Source: Vannielia litorea
GTDB lineage: Bacteria; Pseudomonadota; Alphaproteobacteria; Rhodobacterales; Rhodobacteraceae
Length of the DNA stretch: 64,000 nt
Assembly (NCBI RefSeq): GCF_019801175.1
Contig: NZ_JAHVJR010000001.1
Location: 2,852,001-2,916,000 of the forward strand
Reading direction: 5' to 3'
Below are positions 43,421 to 52,401 of this stretch, in pieces. Each line of letters opens with the position of its first letter. The first letter of the stretch is position 1. The position numbers were made by a program, and so were the translations under genes. The notes beneath the pieces were generated by a model. That model was given only the letters and a program-made list of their open reading frames with translations, did no database searches and was not told where the DNA came from.

Positions 43421-44481
43421 TCCGCGACCTCCATGAAATGTCGTTTGTAACAGGCCGCCACCGCCGGTGCGGTCAAGGCTGCAACCTTGGCCTGCGCATA
43501 AGCCAGACAGGACCTATCTTCCACCGCGAGAGCCTTACCAATCTCCCGGGCCACGTCCGATGGCGCGGCGTCGGGAGTCACATAGAACGGGTATTCCGGC
43601 CCAAGGAGCGCCACGTGCTCGTCGATCCGAGACGCGACGATAAGGTTGCCGAGGCTGATGTTCTCAATAACCGCGTTGGGCGTGCCCTCGTGTCTGCTAA
43701 GCGTCACATAGACCGGGTCGCGCTGGTAGACCGGCAAAATGTCGGGCTGGTGCCCTTCCAGTTCCACGCACCCCACGCCGCCAGCCTGCCCCACGATTGC
43801 CGACACCGCCTCACGCTCGCTTCCGTCGCCCAGAATGCGAAAGCGGGCCGGGCTGCCCTGGGCGGAAATAACGAACGCCTGAGCAAGCTGGCGCACGTTC
43901 TTCTGCGGTTCGAGACGACCGGCAAACACCACCTCGCGCTGCGACGTGCCAGCAGAGTTGGCGGTCAGCCCAGCAGCAAGGTTGATGTTCGGCACCACGT
44001 GCAGCGCCGCAGCGCCGATGCCGTTTGCGAGCCAATAGCGGCGCCCGGCCTCGGAGTTGCACAGGATGCGCCGCGCCCGAAGCGCTAACCTGCGCCGCAG
44101 CCCGTAACGCCAGTTCGACGTGTAGTGGCTGTCACGCTCGGTCATGACCCACGGCACGTGCCGGCCAGTTGCGCCAAGCAGTGACGTGCTCAGGGCGGCG
44201 AGCACATCACTTCCATGGAGCCAGCTGCAAATCACATCCGGCCGCAACTCGCGCAATCGCTTCGCCATGCGGAATATGTTGCGGGGATCATAAACTGAGC
44301 CGCCGGAGAGCCGCACCGCTCTAATCCTGTCCTGCCTCAGGGCCGCAAAATTCTCGCCTTCCTGAAAATAGATCAGCTGCACTTCGATATCGGGTTCGAG
44401 GGCCAGCGCGTTCATCAGGGCGACGCATTGCTTTTGCGCGCCGCCCTGACCGAAGCTGCTTATGGCAAAGCACAGGCGCAT
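43417..44481 (-). CDS. Glycosyltransferase family 4 (third)
   Basis: A 354-residue GT-B glycosyltransferase beginning MRLCFAISSFGQGGAQKQ, with donor-domain motifs VVFAGRLEPQKNVRQL, ILGDGSE and SRHEGTPNAVIENISLGN (E-x7-E). The ATG at 44481 is preferred over an upstream extension because the true GT4 N-terminal strand starts there. It is the first gene of the minus-strand polysaccharide unit and lies 173 bp from the spike gene. The sugar donor is unknown. Confidence 0.85.
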   Translation of the reverse strand: MRLCFAISSFGQGGAQKQCVALMNALALEPDIEVQLIYFQEGENFAALRQDRIRAVRLSGGSVYDPRNIFRMAKRLRELRPDVICSWLHGSDVLAALSTSLLGATGRHVPWVMTERDSHYTSNWRYGLRRRLALRARRILCNSEAGRRYWLANGIGAAALHVVPNINLAAGLTANSAGTSQREVVFAGRLEPQKNVRQLAQAFVISAQGSPARFRILGDGSEREAVSAIVGQAGGVGCVELEGHQPDILPVYQRDPVYVTLSRHEGTPNAVIENISLGNLIVASRIDEHVALLGPEYPFYVTPDAAPSDVAREIGKALAVEDRSCLAYAQAKVAALTAPAVAACYKRHFMEVAE

Positions 44482-44612
44482 TCCGTCCACAATCCCGGCA
44501 GGGCGGACCCTGCCTTCTGCGCCCGCGAGTGTTCGGCAGGCGATGCATTTCATCTCAGGGTAGTGAGCGTGTTTTGCGGAACAAAGGCAAGCGTCGTGCA
44601 AATCGGCTTCAT

Positions 44613-44646
44613 CCGAGCCGCGCCGAAAACATCTGTCGCGGCTCGG
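44613..44646 (-). terminator. Hairpin after the spike genes
   Basis: A 10-bp perfect stem (CCGAGCCGCG / CGCGGCTCGG) with a 14-nt loop starts 8 bp after the spike gene stop on the minus strand. It has no T-run but probably ends the spike operon. It lies in the 173-bp gap before the first polysaccharide gene; nothing else was recognised in that gap. Confidence 0.6.
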
Positions 44647-44654
44647 GGAAATAC

Positions 44655-46601
44655 TCACAAGATCTGGCTGAAACTCACCTCATCGAAGGCCACATTTCCC
44701 CCGGCGCTGCCCACTCCAACGCCAAAGAGCGTCCGGTCGGTCCAAGCCGCGCAGTTCACGCCCTCAAGCCCCGGCACCGCCGTTCCATTGCGCAGCACCG
44801 TCACCGCCTGCCCCACCAGTTCCACGCGGACCGTATCGCCATCAGCCCAGGCCCCACCCGTTCCGGCCGCGATCACCGTCTTCGCGTTCGCAACGATGGA
44901 TTGCAGTTCGATCTGGCCGCCCTGAACAGTCAGCCGCAACAGGTTCGTCTGGTTCGTGGCTCGCAGCGCAATATAGCCGCCGATTACTAGGCTGCCCGAG
45001 ACTGTCACCTCAAAGGCTCCATCCGGCGCGCCCGCCTCCGCCACGAGGTAATGCGAGCCGCCCGCCACAGTAGTATTCGCCAGCTTGTTTCCGGCGAGCA
45101 GCCACGCCCCGCCGCTACCAAGCGCCTGCCACGTCTTCGGCACTGCGCCTTCCGTCTCGACCGGCGGCCCATCGGCCCGCGTGAAACTGTCGGTGAAGCC
45201 AAGATCATCCACGGCCGCCAGGCTGACCTGCCCGGTGGCGATCGTGGCCGCAAAGCGATCATCCGGCACGAAACTCGCGCTGAAGCTATGCAGGCCGCTA
45301 GCGATGCCCCCGATCACCGTGCTGGCCAAGCCACCCGCAACAACCTCCGTGGCAAGCGGCAGCCCCGCCTCGAAGAAGGTCACACTGCCGGGCTGGCCGG
45401 TGGAAACCTCCGCCGTCACCGCCACGTCGTTCCCGGTCTTCACGAATGCGCCGGAGGGGCCGGTCAGCGTTAGCGAAACAGCCTCGCGTGCCGCCATTGC
45501 CGCAGAGACCGTGGCCTGCGCCTGACCAATCGAGAACCCTCCCGCAATAGCCCGCGCCAGCGCCTCATGGCCTTGAGCATTGGGATGAACGCCCTCCGGC
45601 AAGGTCAGTTCGGGGCCGATCACGTTGAGCGTATCCACGAAGGCCCGACCCGCACTCGCGGCCGCTGCTGCAACCTCGGCGTTGACGGCAGAGAACCCCG
45701 GCTGGGCGGGCCCGCTGACCGCGACAAACGGCACATCCGATAGACCGGTTAGTGCGCTCTCCACCGCCGCCTGAATGCCGCTTTCCCCGTCGTCGTTGCG
45801 CGACCCTGCGCAGATAAGCGCCATCACGCCCGAGCCGAGAATCTCCGGCAACCGCCCACCGAAGGCATTGGCAGACCCGGCGTTCACCCAGCCAGTTCCT
45901 CCCACCGCAAAGTTGACGATCCGATCCGCCCCAAGCAGCCGCGCGATGAAGTATCCCGCCGTTTCCAACCCACTAGCGCCGCCCACGCTATACCCCGCGC
46001 CGCGAAAGAAACTGTCCCCCAACACGCCGACCGGGCGCGCCACGGGCGCGGCGGGCCGGGTCAGCCCCTGCCCCGATGGCACGATCACGCCGTTCAAGCT
46101 GGAGACGGTCTCCATCTCCAAGGTGATGTGCCGCGCCCGCGCCGTAGGAAAGGCCACACGAACGTAATGGATCGCGTTGGGCGTGGTCGCATGCCGCTCG
46201 AGGTGAAGGCTGTGTAGCTTGCCGTCCACCACCACCCGCAGCCCAAGGTCGTAGCCGGAAGCCGGCACATAAACCTTTGCCTCGAAGACATCATTCGCCG
46301 CATCGGTGACAAACTCGAGGTTGCAGTAATAAGTGATCCCGAGCGTGGACAGCCCCGCCGCGATCCGCCCTGAGCCGGTCTTTCGCACATCAAGGCACCC
46401 ATCGTAACGGTAGTGCGGGTCGCCGTGAAAATCGGCTGAGCAATCCACCAGCGTCCCGGCCAGCGTTTGCGCGGTGCCTATGCTGATTGTGGGCACATCC
46501 TCCGGCGCGAGATTGGCGAGCAGGCCCTCGAGTGAAAGGGACCGCCCCCGCCGCAAGCGCAGGCTCGGCGTCTGTGTAAGATCAAGGGTGAATCCGGTCA
46601 T
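44655..46601 (-). CDS. ghsB: SGNH-hydrolase head-spike-type protein (GhsB-like)
   Basis: A 648-residue protein. Residues 1-185 form a beta-rich N-terminal part, then an SGNH hydrolase domain with GDS at 195-197, GG near 234, SRND at 267-270 and VHPNAQGH with His339. The usual catalytic Asp before His is Glu336. An Ig-like stretch (about 370-460) and a C-terminal lectin-like beta domain follow. No signal peptide. It follows the spike-base gene by two bases. In Rhodobacter capsulatus, GhsA/GhsB are gene transfer agent head spikes that bind capsule; this pair is probably equivalent, though the hydrolase role is inference. Confidence 0.65.
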   Translation of the reverse strand: MTGFTLDLTQTPSLRLRRGRSLSLEGLLANLAPEDVPTISIGTAQTLAGTLVDCSADFHGDPHYRYDGCLDVRKTGSGRIAAGLSTLGITYYCNLEFVTDAANDVFEAKVYVPASGYDLGLRVVVDGKLHSLHLERHATTPNAIHYVRVAFPTARARHITLEMETVSSLNGVIVPSGQGLTRPAAPVARPVGVLGDSFFRGAGYSVGGASGLETAGYFIARLLGADRIVNFAVGGTGWVNAGSANAFGGRLPEILGSGVMALICAGSRNDDGESGIQAAVESALTGLSDVPFVAVSGPAQPGFSAVNAEVAAAAASAGRAFVDTLNVIGPELTLPEGVHPNAQGHEALARAIAGGFSIGQAQATVSAAMAAREAVSLTLTGPSGAFVKTGNDVAVTAEVSTGQPGSVTFFEAGLPLATEVVAGGLASTVIGGIASGLHSFSASFVPDDRFAATIATGQVSLAAVDDLGFTDSFTRADGPPVETEGAVPKTWQALGSGGAWLLAGNKLANTTVAGGSHYLVAEAGAPDGAFEVTVSGSLVIGGYIALRATNQTNLLRLTVQGGQIELQSIVANAKTVIAAGTGGAWADGDTVRVELVGQAVTVLRNGTAVPGLEGVNCAAWTDRTLFGVGVGSAGGNVAFDEVSFSQIL

Positions 46602-46603
46602 GC

Positions 46604-46867
46604 TCAGACCACGAAGCCATGAATGCCCGTCGCAGTGGTCCCCGTGGCCTGCACCCGCCGCACGCCTACCGGCAGCATCGACTGGTCGGCCACTGCAACC
46701 GTCCGCATCGCCCCGGCTTGCGTGACAATCACGAGGTCCCCGCCGGTCTCGATGTAAAGCGCCACGCAAACGGCGGACAGGTTGGTGTTGTCGGACGGTG
46801 TAACCGGAATGATATCGGTCGCGGGGCCGGAGAGGCTGGGTGTGCGGTTCTTGAACGGATCGTGCAT
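46604..46867 (-). CDS. ghsA: Spike-base protein, RCAP_Rcc01079 family (GhsA-like)
   Basis: An 87-residue beta-rich protein. It begins MHDPFKNRTPSLSGPATDII and ends with VRRVQATGTTATGIHGFVV, a pattern of the spike-base family named after Rhodobacter capsulatus Rcc01079. This small protein anchors the fibre or spike to the phage-like head of the gene transfer agent. It is transcribed just before the SGNH spike gene and is divergent from the SapC-type gene over a 222-bp gap that contains a GGTCGG...CCGACC repeat at 46922-46945. No CtrA box was seen in that gap. Confidence 0.8.
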   Translation of the reverse strand: MHDPFKNRTPSLSGPATDIIPVTPSDNTNLSAVCVALYIETGGDLVIVTQAGAMRTVAVADQSMLPVGVRRVQATGTTATGIHGFVV

Positions 46868-47089
46868 GGAAGCGGGCTCCCTGTGGTTGAAACTGTGGAA
46901 ATCGTCGCGCCGGTTCGCGCCGGTCGGAATTCGTTCCGGCCGACCCTAAGCGAGCTTCCTTTACGAATGCCGAGACCACCGAACGGCAGACCCCATCCGT
47001 CACCGAGCCGCAAAACCCGCCTTTCCCTTGCAACCACCCTCTCAGCCGTTACACCAAGGGCCAGCATGACAGGTGAGGAGAGCAGACCG

Positions 47090-47824
47090 ATGGCCAAGCA
47101 GCTGCTGTTTTATGAAACCCCCGCCGCGGTGAATCCCGCGCGGCACGGCAAGACGCTTGTAAAGGACACCGGCGACTTCAGCTTTGCCGCCGGGGTCAAC
47201 TCCGTGCCCATCGCCGCCGCCGAATTCGCGCTCTGCGCCGCCGAGTATCCTATTGTGTTTGCGGGCGATCCGAAGGCCCCCGTGCCCTCGGTGATCCTCG
47301 GTCTGGACGGGTCACGCAATGCCTTCATCGGCAAAAAGGGCAATTGGCTGGGCAGCTACGTTCCGGCCTACATCCGCCGCTACCCGTTCGTCCTGTCGCA
47401 GCAGGACAAGACCGGCACCCAGACCCTGCACATCGATGACAGCGCCGCCTGTCTTGCGACCAAGGGCAAGGGCGAGGCACTTTTCGATGCAGGCGGCAAA
47501 CCAACGCCCTACCTCGAAGGCGTGCTGAAGTTTCAGCAGGATTATCAGGCCCAGCACCAGCGGACCCAGGCCTACGCCCAGCGGCTTGCGGACCTCGAGT
47601 TGCTCAAGCCGATGCAGGCCAATTACACCACGCCCTCAGGTGAGAAGCGCACGCTTCAGGGCTTCTTCACCGTCGACCGTGAAAAGCTGAAAGGCCTGGA
47701 GGATGATGCGGCGCTCCAGATGTTCCGCAATGACGAGCTGGAATGCACCTTCCTTCACCTCGCTTCGGCTCGGAACTTCAAGGCACTCGCAGATCGGGTG
47801 AGCGAGGCCGCAAAGGCGGCGTAA
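47090..47824 (+). CDS. SapC-family protein
   Basis: A 244-residue protein of the SapC family. It has FETPAAVNPARHG-like start (LFYETPAAVNPARHG), the core FAAGVNSVPIAAAEFALCAAEYPIVF and IGKKGNWLGSYVPAYIRRYPFVL. SapC proteins are widespread in alphaproteobacteria; the name comes from an S-layer/peptide-resistance link, but no reaction is established. The ATG at 47090 has GAGGAG upstream; a farther ATG at 47066 is in the same frame and cannot be fully excluded. It converges with the beta-propeller gene two bases away. Confidence 0.8.
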   Translation: MAKQLLFYETPAAVNPARHGKTLVKDTGDFSFAAGVNSVPIAAAEFALCAAEYPIVFAGDPKAPVPSVILGLDGSRNAFIGKKGNWLGSYVPAYIRRYPFVLSQQDKTGTQTLHIDDSAACLATKGKGEALFDAGGKPTPYLEGVLKFQQDYQAQHQRTQAYAQRLADLELLKPMQANYTTPSGEKRTLQGFFTVDREKLKGLEDDAALQMFRNDELECTFLHLASARNFKALADRVSEAAKAA

Positions 47825-47826
47825 CC

Positions 47827-48645
47827 TCAGGGTCGCGCGTATCTGACATAGGCAAACCGGCGGGCATCAGGTGACCAAGACGGCACGTTGATGCTGCCCT
47901 GCCCGCCGAAGAAGGCGCAGAGCGTCTTCGGCGCTCCGCCGCTCGCGGGCATGAGTCTCAGCTCGACCTCACGGCCAAACGGGTGCCCTTCGGTGCCGGG
48001 CGGGTAGGCGAGATAGAGGACGTGCTCACCATCCGGCGAAGGATGCGGAAACCAGTCCACGCTATCACCGCCCGTCATCTCCTCGGGGTCTTCCCCGCCC
48101 GGCCCCATGCGCCACAGGTTCATCTGCCCGCTCCTGTCGGAGTTGAACCAGATATGGTGGCCGTCGGGGGTGTAGTCCGGCCCGTCATAATGCCCACCAC
48201 CGGCAATCAGCACCGTCTCGTCGCCCCCGGCTTCAGGGATCGTGGCAATGCCGAAAACCCCATCACGTCGGCAGGTGTAGGCCAGCCGTTCGCCATTGGG
48301 CGACCAGCCGTGCCACCAACTTGGCGTCTGCATCGTGATCCGCTCGGGTACACCGCCACCCGCAGGCAGGGTGTAGATGCAGGACGCTCCAGCTTCACTG
48401 CTGTCGGAAATCGCGAGCCATTTGCCGTCAGGCGAGAGGCCGTGATCGTTGTTCAGGCCATCGTGCAGGCCGGTGTCGATCAAATCCAAAACAGGCACAT
48501 CGAGCGGCACGCGATAGAGCCACCCCTCTGCGTTGACGATCAGCGCATCCCCCGCCCAGTTCGGCGCCTCGATGTGCCGCTCGGTCTCCAGCATCGTCTG
48601 GCTACGGCCGGTCTCAAGGTCGAATATTTCAAGCGCGGCGAACAT
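47827..48645 (-). CDS. TolB-like beta-propeller protein
   Basis: A 272-residue protein built of PD40/WD40-like blades (LSPDGKWLAISDSSEAG, WSPNGERLAYTCRRDG, YTPDGHHIWFNSDRSG, PSPDGEHVLYLAYPPG, WSPDARRFAYVRYARP). No signal peptide is visible. It is the last gene of the nine-gene carbohydrate operon, overlapping GH43 by one base (TGATG). Related proteins can be polysaccharide lyases or binding proteins, so a role in oligosaccharide degradation is possible but unproven. Confidence 0.75.
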   Translation of the reverse strand: MFAALEIFDLETGRSQTMLETERHIEAPNWAGDALIVNAEGWLYRVPLDVPVLDLIDTGLHDGLNNDHGLSPDGKWLAISDSSEAGASCIYTLPAGGGVPERITMQTPSWWHGWSPNGERLAYTCRRDGVFGIATIPEAGGDETVLIAGGGHYDGPDYTPDGHHIWFNSDRSGQMNLWRMGPGGEDPEEMTGGDSVDWFPHPSPDGEHVLYLAYPPGTEGHPFGREVELRLMPASGGAPKTLCAFFGGQGSINVPSWSPDARRFAYVRYARP

Positions 48646-50231
48646 CAGGTCGGGTCGTAGCTGAACCGAGTGAAATCAGCGGTGCGGCCCTGTCCGGTGA
48701 TGTCGAAGCACATCATCCCCACAAAGGCCCCGGTGAACGAGCCATGCTCGCCCCTCCCGCCTTCGTCGGAAATCACGCTGGCATCCAGTTCCGGCCCGAA
48801 GGGCTGCCAGTTGCCGCCACCCTGCCGATAGATGAATTGCTGCTTGGCGTGGTCGACTTCAACCGCCAGTTCCACTGGCCCCTCGGCCAGAGACACCGGC
48901 TCGGCCGGAAACTGCATTCGCCCATCCGGCCAGTCACCGGGGCAGGACATCAGCAATAGGCAGCGTCCTTGCTCCTCCGTCCAAGAAACAGCGGCAAAGT
49001 GGAACTTGTACCGGTTGTAGTAGGTCGTCAGCCCGGCGGCCTGCTGGTAGGTCGTCGGCTCAAACACCTCCAGCGTCGTCGCCGCGCGATACCGTAAGTG
49101 CTCCTGCCGCCGCGCCACGAGTGCTTGCTCGAACCAGCTGCCAATGCTCTCCCGCCCGATGAGCCTCAGCGCCTCGCCGGTCAGCGTAAAGATCCGCTCC
49201 GGCTCCGGCGTCCGCAACCATTGGAACTCGGGCGGAAGCTCATCCGCAAACTTCCGCTCCACGGAAACCGGCGCCCGCTGCTTCACATCAAACGGCGCTG
49301 GCACTTCCAGATGCGCCAGCGTGCCGCCGCCCTCGACATAAAGCCAATCGTCCCGCCATTCGCATTTCTCGATCCCCGTCTCCCGCCCCAGCGGCGAAAA
49401 CCGCCCCGGCAGGGGCCGCGAACAGAGGAAAGTGTGATAGGTCTCGCCCTCGGGCGTTTCCACGATCTGCCCATGCCCGGTGCGTTGCAGCGGCGCGTCC
49501 GGGTCATCCTTGGCGGTCAGCAGGTGGGTGTCAGGGTGCAATTCATACGGCCCAAACACATCGCGCGAGCGCGCCATCGTCACCGCGTGACTATACCCCG
49601 TGCCGCCCTCGGCCACGGTCAGGTAGTACCACCCATTCCGCTTGCTCAGGTGCGGGCCTTCCGTCAGCCCCAGCGGCGAGCCCTTGGAGATCACCTTGAT
49701 CTCACCTTTCAGCCCCTCCTCTAGGTGCCACTCCTGGCAAAGAATACCGTCGAAGGCGGATGTCTTCGGCTTGCCGCCGATGCTCTCGCTGATGTGGTTC
49801 CATTGTAGCACCAGCCAGTATTTGCGGCCATCGTCGTCGTGGAAGAGCGAAGGGTCGAACCCGTGGCTGCTCACATTCACCGGGTCACTCCACGGTCCTT
49901 CGATGGAGGGCGCGGTGACGATGTAATTATGCGCATCCTTGAAGTTGCCGTCATAGCGCTTCACGTCGGTATAGACGAGCCAGAAGAGCCCGTCGGCGTA
50001 GCTCAGGCAGGGCGCCCAGATGCCGCAACTGTCCGGGTCGCCGCGCATATCTAGCTGGCTCGCACGGCTCAGCGGGCGGCAGGCCAGATCCCAGTTCACC
50101 AGGTCTTTCGAGCGGTGAATCTGCACGCCCGGATACCACTCGAAGGTGGAGGTGGCGATGAAATACTCATCCCCCACGCGGCAGATCGAGGGGTCGGGGT
50201 TGAAGCCCGGCAGGATCGGGTTGCGGATCAT
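48645..50231 (-). CDS. Glycoside hydrolase family 43 (beta-xylosidase/arabinofuranosidase type)
   Basis: A 528-residue GH43 enzyme. The five-blade catalytic domain has Asp13 in NPDPSICRVGDEYF, Asp126 in GFDPSLFHDDDG and the general acid Glu191 in LTEGPHLSKRNGWYYL. A C-terminal beta-sandwich accounts for about residues 330-528. There is no signal peptide, so it acts in the cytoplasm on imported oligosaccharides. The ATG at 50231 overlaps the aldo/keto reductase stop (ATGA). Exact linkage specificity cannot be told from sequence. Confidence 0.85.
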   Translation of the reverse strand: MIRNPILPGFNPDPSICRVGDEYFIATSTFEWYPGVQIHRSKDLVNWDLACRPLSRASQLDMRGDPDSCGIWAPCLSYADGLFWLVYTDVKRYDGNFKDAHNYIVTAPSIEGPWSDPVNVSSHGFDPSLFHDDDGRKYWLVLQWNHISESIGGKPKTSAFDGILCQEWHLEEGLKGEIKVISKGSPLGLTEGPHLSKRNGWYYLTVAEGGTGYSHAVTMARSRDVFGPYELHPDTHLLTAKDDPDAPLQRTGHGQIVETPEGETYHTFLCSRPLPGRFSPLGRETGIEKCEWRDDWLYVEGGGTLAHLEVPAPFDVKQRAPVSVERKFADELPPEFQWLRTPEPERIFTLTGEALRLIGRESIGSWFEQALVARRQEHLRYRAATTLEVFEPTTYQQAAGLTTYYNRYKFHFAAVSWTEEQGRCLLLMSCPGDWPDGRMQFPAEPVSLAEGPVELAVEVDHAKQQFIYRQGGGNWQPFGPELDASVISDEGGRGEHGSFTGAFVGMMCFDITGQGRTADFTRFSYDPT

Positions 50232-51280
50232 CGTTGCGCAGCTCCCTTCGTCTGCTCGGCAGATTGCGCCCAGAGGTTGATTGCCTCCTCGTCTGCGTAT
50301 TCGTCGATCTCCGCCAGCTCGGCCTCCGTGAACTCCAGGTTCCCCACCGCGCCCACGCAGTCGACCACCTGGCTCGGTTTCGAGGCCCCGATCAGCGCCG
50401 TGGTGATCCCGCCGCCGCGCAGCACCCAGGCAATCGCCATTTGCGCCAGCGTCTGCCCGCGCCGCTCGGCGATGTCGTTGAGTGCCCGGATGTTCTCGAT
50501 CGCCCTTTCGCTCAGCATTTCGCTGCACAGGCTCTTGCCCTGCGTCGCCCGGCTGCCCTCGGGCACGCCGTTCAGGTACTTCGCCGTCAGCATCCCCTGC
50601 GCCAGCGGCGTGAAGGCGATGGAGCCCACGCCCAGCTCGGCCAGCGTGTCCTTCAACCCGTCCCGTTCCACCCAGCGGTTGATCATGTTGTAGCTCGGCT
50701 GGTGGATCAGGCAGGGCGTGCCAAGCTCGCGCAGGATCGCCACAGCCTCCCGCGTCCGCTCGCTGTTATACGAGGAAATCCCCGCATAAAGCGCCCGCCC
50801 CGAGCGCACGATGAAATCCAGCGCGCCCATCGTCTCTTCCAGCGGCGTGTCCGGGTCGAAGCGGTGCGAATAGAAGATATCGACGTAATCCAGCCCAAGC
50901 CGCCTCAGCGACTGGTCGCAGCTTGCCACCAGATACTTTCGGCTCCCCCACTCGCCGTATGGCCCCGGCCACATGCCATAGCCTGCCTTAGACGAGATAA
51001 TCAGCTCATCCCGATAGGGCGCAAAATCGGTCCGCAAGATCTCGCCAAAGGCCTGCTCCGCCGCGCCGGGCCTCGGCCCATAGTTGTTGGCGAGGTCGAA
51101 ATGGGTGATCCCGTGGTCAAAGGCCGTCCGGCAGATCTCCCGCTTGGTCTCGTGGGGCGCGTCATCGCCGAAGTTGTGCCACAGCCCGAGCGACACGGCG
51201 GGCAGCTTCACCCCCGACTTGCCGCAGCGACGATACTCCATCCGCTCGTACCGGTCCTCCGCGGCGGAATACACACTCAT
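50228..51280 (-). CDS. Aldo/keto reductase, YghZ/MgrA-like
   Basis: A 350-residue NADPH-type aldo/keto reductase. Catalytic residues fit the AKR pattern: Asp and Tyr in HFDLANNYGPRPG, Lys in ISSKAGYGMWPGPYGEWGS and His in YVDIFYSHRFD. It is closest to the YghZ-like branch (glyceraldehyde-3-phosphate or methylglyoxal reductase). It overlaps the Gfo/Idh gene and the GH43 gene by four bases each, so it is co-translated with them. It probably reduces a sugar aldehyde made in the operon. Confidence 0.85.
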   Translation of the reverse strand: MSVYSAAEDRYERMEYRRCGKSGVKLPAVSLGLWHNFGDDAPHETKREICRTAFDHGITHFDLANNYGPRPGAAEQAFGEILRTDFAPYRDELIISSKAGYGMWPGPYGEWGSRKYLVASCDQSLRRLGLDYVDIFYSHRFDPDTPLEETMGALDFIVRSGRALYAGISSYNSERTREAVAILRELGTPCLIHQPSYNMINRWVERDGLKDTLAELGVGSIAFTPLAQGMLTAKYLNGVPEGSRATQGKSLCSEMLSERAIENIRALNDIAERRGQTLAQMAIAWVLRGGGITTALIGASKPSQVVDCVGAVGNLEFTEAELAEIDEYADEEAINLWAQSAEQTKGAAQR

Positions 51281-52398
51281 GCCAGCAGCGCCTTAGCCGC
51301 ATCCGGCCCCAGCGCGGCAGGCCGCTCGCAGGTGGTGGAGATGTCCAGCGCACGCCCCTCCTCGCCCGCCTTGAGGATCGAGGTCATCACGTCCACCACA
51401 TGGGTGGCGAAGTCATCCGAACAGCGGTGCTTGCGCCCCTCGAGGATAGCGGCGCCCATGTCCGCCAGCCCGGCCGTGCGGTAGTTCGCCCGGCCATTGT
51501 CATTGGCCTTCGAGAATGGATGCGCCCAGTCCCGCGACAGGTTGGTGAAGGCACCCTTCTCGGTCACCCGAACCTCTCCGCCGAAGAAGTTAGGATCGGG
51601 CACATGCAGCGTGCCCTCGGTGCCATAAAGCTCCATGTTCGAATGCCCGTGCTGCCACACGTCCCAGCTGGCGATAAACGTCACCTGCGCACCGCTCGCG
51701 AACTGCAAGATCGAGTGAATCGTGGTCGGCGTCTCCACCTTGATCTTCTCGCCATGGCGCGGCTGCGAGGTGATGGTGCGATATTCATTCGCACTCGAAC
51801 TCATCGCCACCACACGGCTCACCGGCCCCAGCAGCTGCACGAGGTTGCTCACGTAATATGGCCCGATATCCAGCACCGGCCCGGCGCCGGGCTGGAAGAA
51901 GAAATCGGGGTTCGGGTGCCACATCTCCATACCCGCGCTCTGCACGAAGCAGGTGCCGGAGGTCACACGGCCCACCGCTCCGCTGTCCACCAGATGCCGC
52001 GCCAACTGATGCGCCCCACCGAGGAAAGTATCGGGCGCCGAGCCCACCCGCAGGCCCTTCTCGCCTGCAATGGCCTTCAGCGCCTCGCCCTCCTCCAGCG
52101 TCAGCACAAATGGCTTTTCGCTATACACATGCTTGCCCGCCTCCAGCACGCGCTTCGACACCTCGAAATGCGAATTGGGCACTGTCAGGTTCACCACCAC
52201 ATCCACGTCATCTGCCGCCAGCAGCCCGTCGATGCTATCTGCCCGCAAACCGAACTCCTCGGCCCGCGCCTTGGCAGCCTCTTCGTGCAGGTCCGCGCAG
52301 GCCCGTATCTCGATGCCCTTGAAGAGCGGCGCGAGGCGCATGTAGGCGGCCGAGATGTTGCCGCAGCCGATCACGCCAATTCCCAGTGTATCCGCCAT
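51277..52398 (-). CDS. Gfo/Idh/MocA-family oxidoreductase
   Basis: A 373-residue dehydrogenase. The NAD(P) Rossmann domain starts IGVIGCGNISAAYMRL, with the family EKP motif in YSEKPF; the second domain has VLDIGPYYVSNLVQLLG, where the usual His of the D-x-G-x-H motif is Tyr. It overlaps the aldo/keto reductase start and follows the isomerase gene by three bases. It probably oxidises the sugar product of the GH43 pathway; substrate cannot be named. The Tyr replacement may affect catalysis or substrate choice. Confidence 0.85.
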   Translation of the reverse strand: MADTLGIGVIGCGNISAAYMRLAPLFKGIEIRACADLHEEAAKARAEEFGLRADSIDGLLAADDVDVVVNLTVPNSHFEVSKRVLEAGKHVYSEKPFVLTLEEGEALKAIAGEKGLRVGSAPDTFLGGAHQLARHLVDSGAVGRVTSGTCFVQSAGMEMWHPNPDFFFQPGAGPVLDIGPYYVSNLVQLLGPVSRVVAMSSSANEYRTITSQPRHGEKIKVETPTTIHSILQFASGAQVTFIASWDVWQHGHSNMELYGTEGTLHVPDPNFFGGEVRVTEKGAFTNLSRDWAHPFSKANDNGRANYRTAGLADMGAAILEGRKHRCSDDFATHVVDVMTSILKAGEEGRALDISTTCERPAALGPDAAKALLA

Positions 52399-52401
52399 GG
52401 C

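Noticed and set aside
46619..47089. Upstream extension of the SapC gene over the divergent spike-base region
   Set aside because: It runs antisense to the spike-base gene and lacks a ribosome site; the ATG at 47090 after GAGGAG is better.
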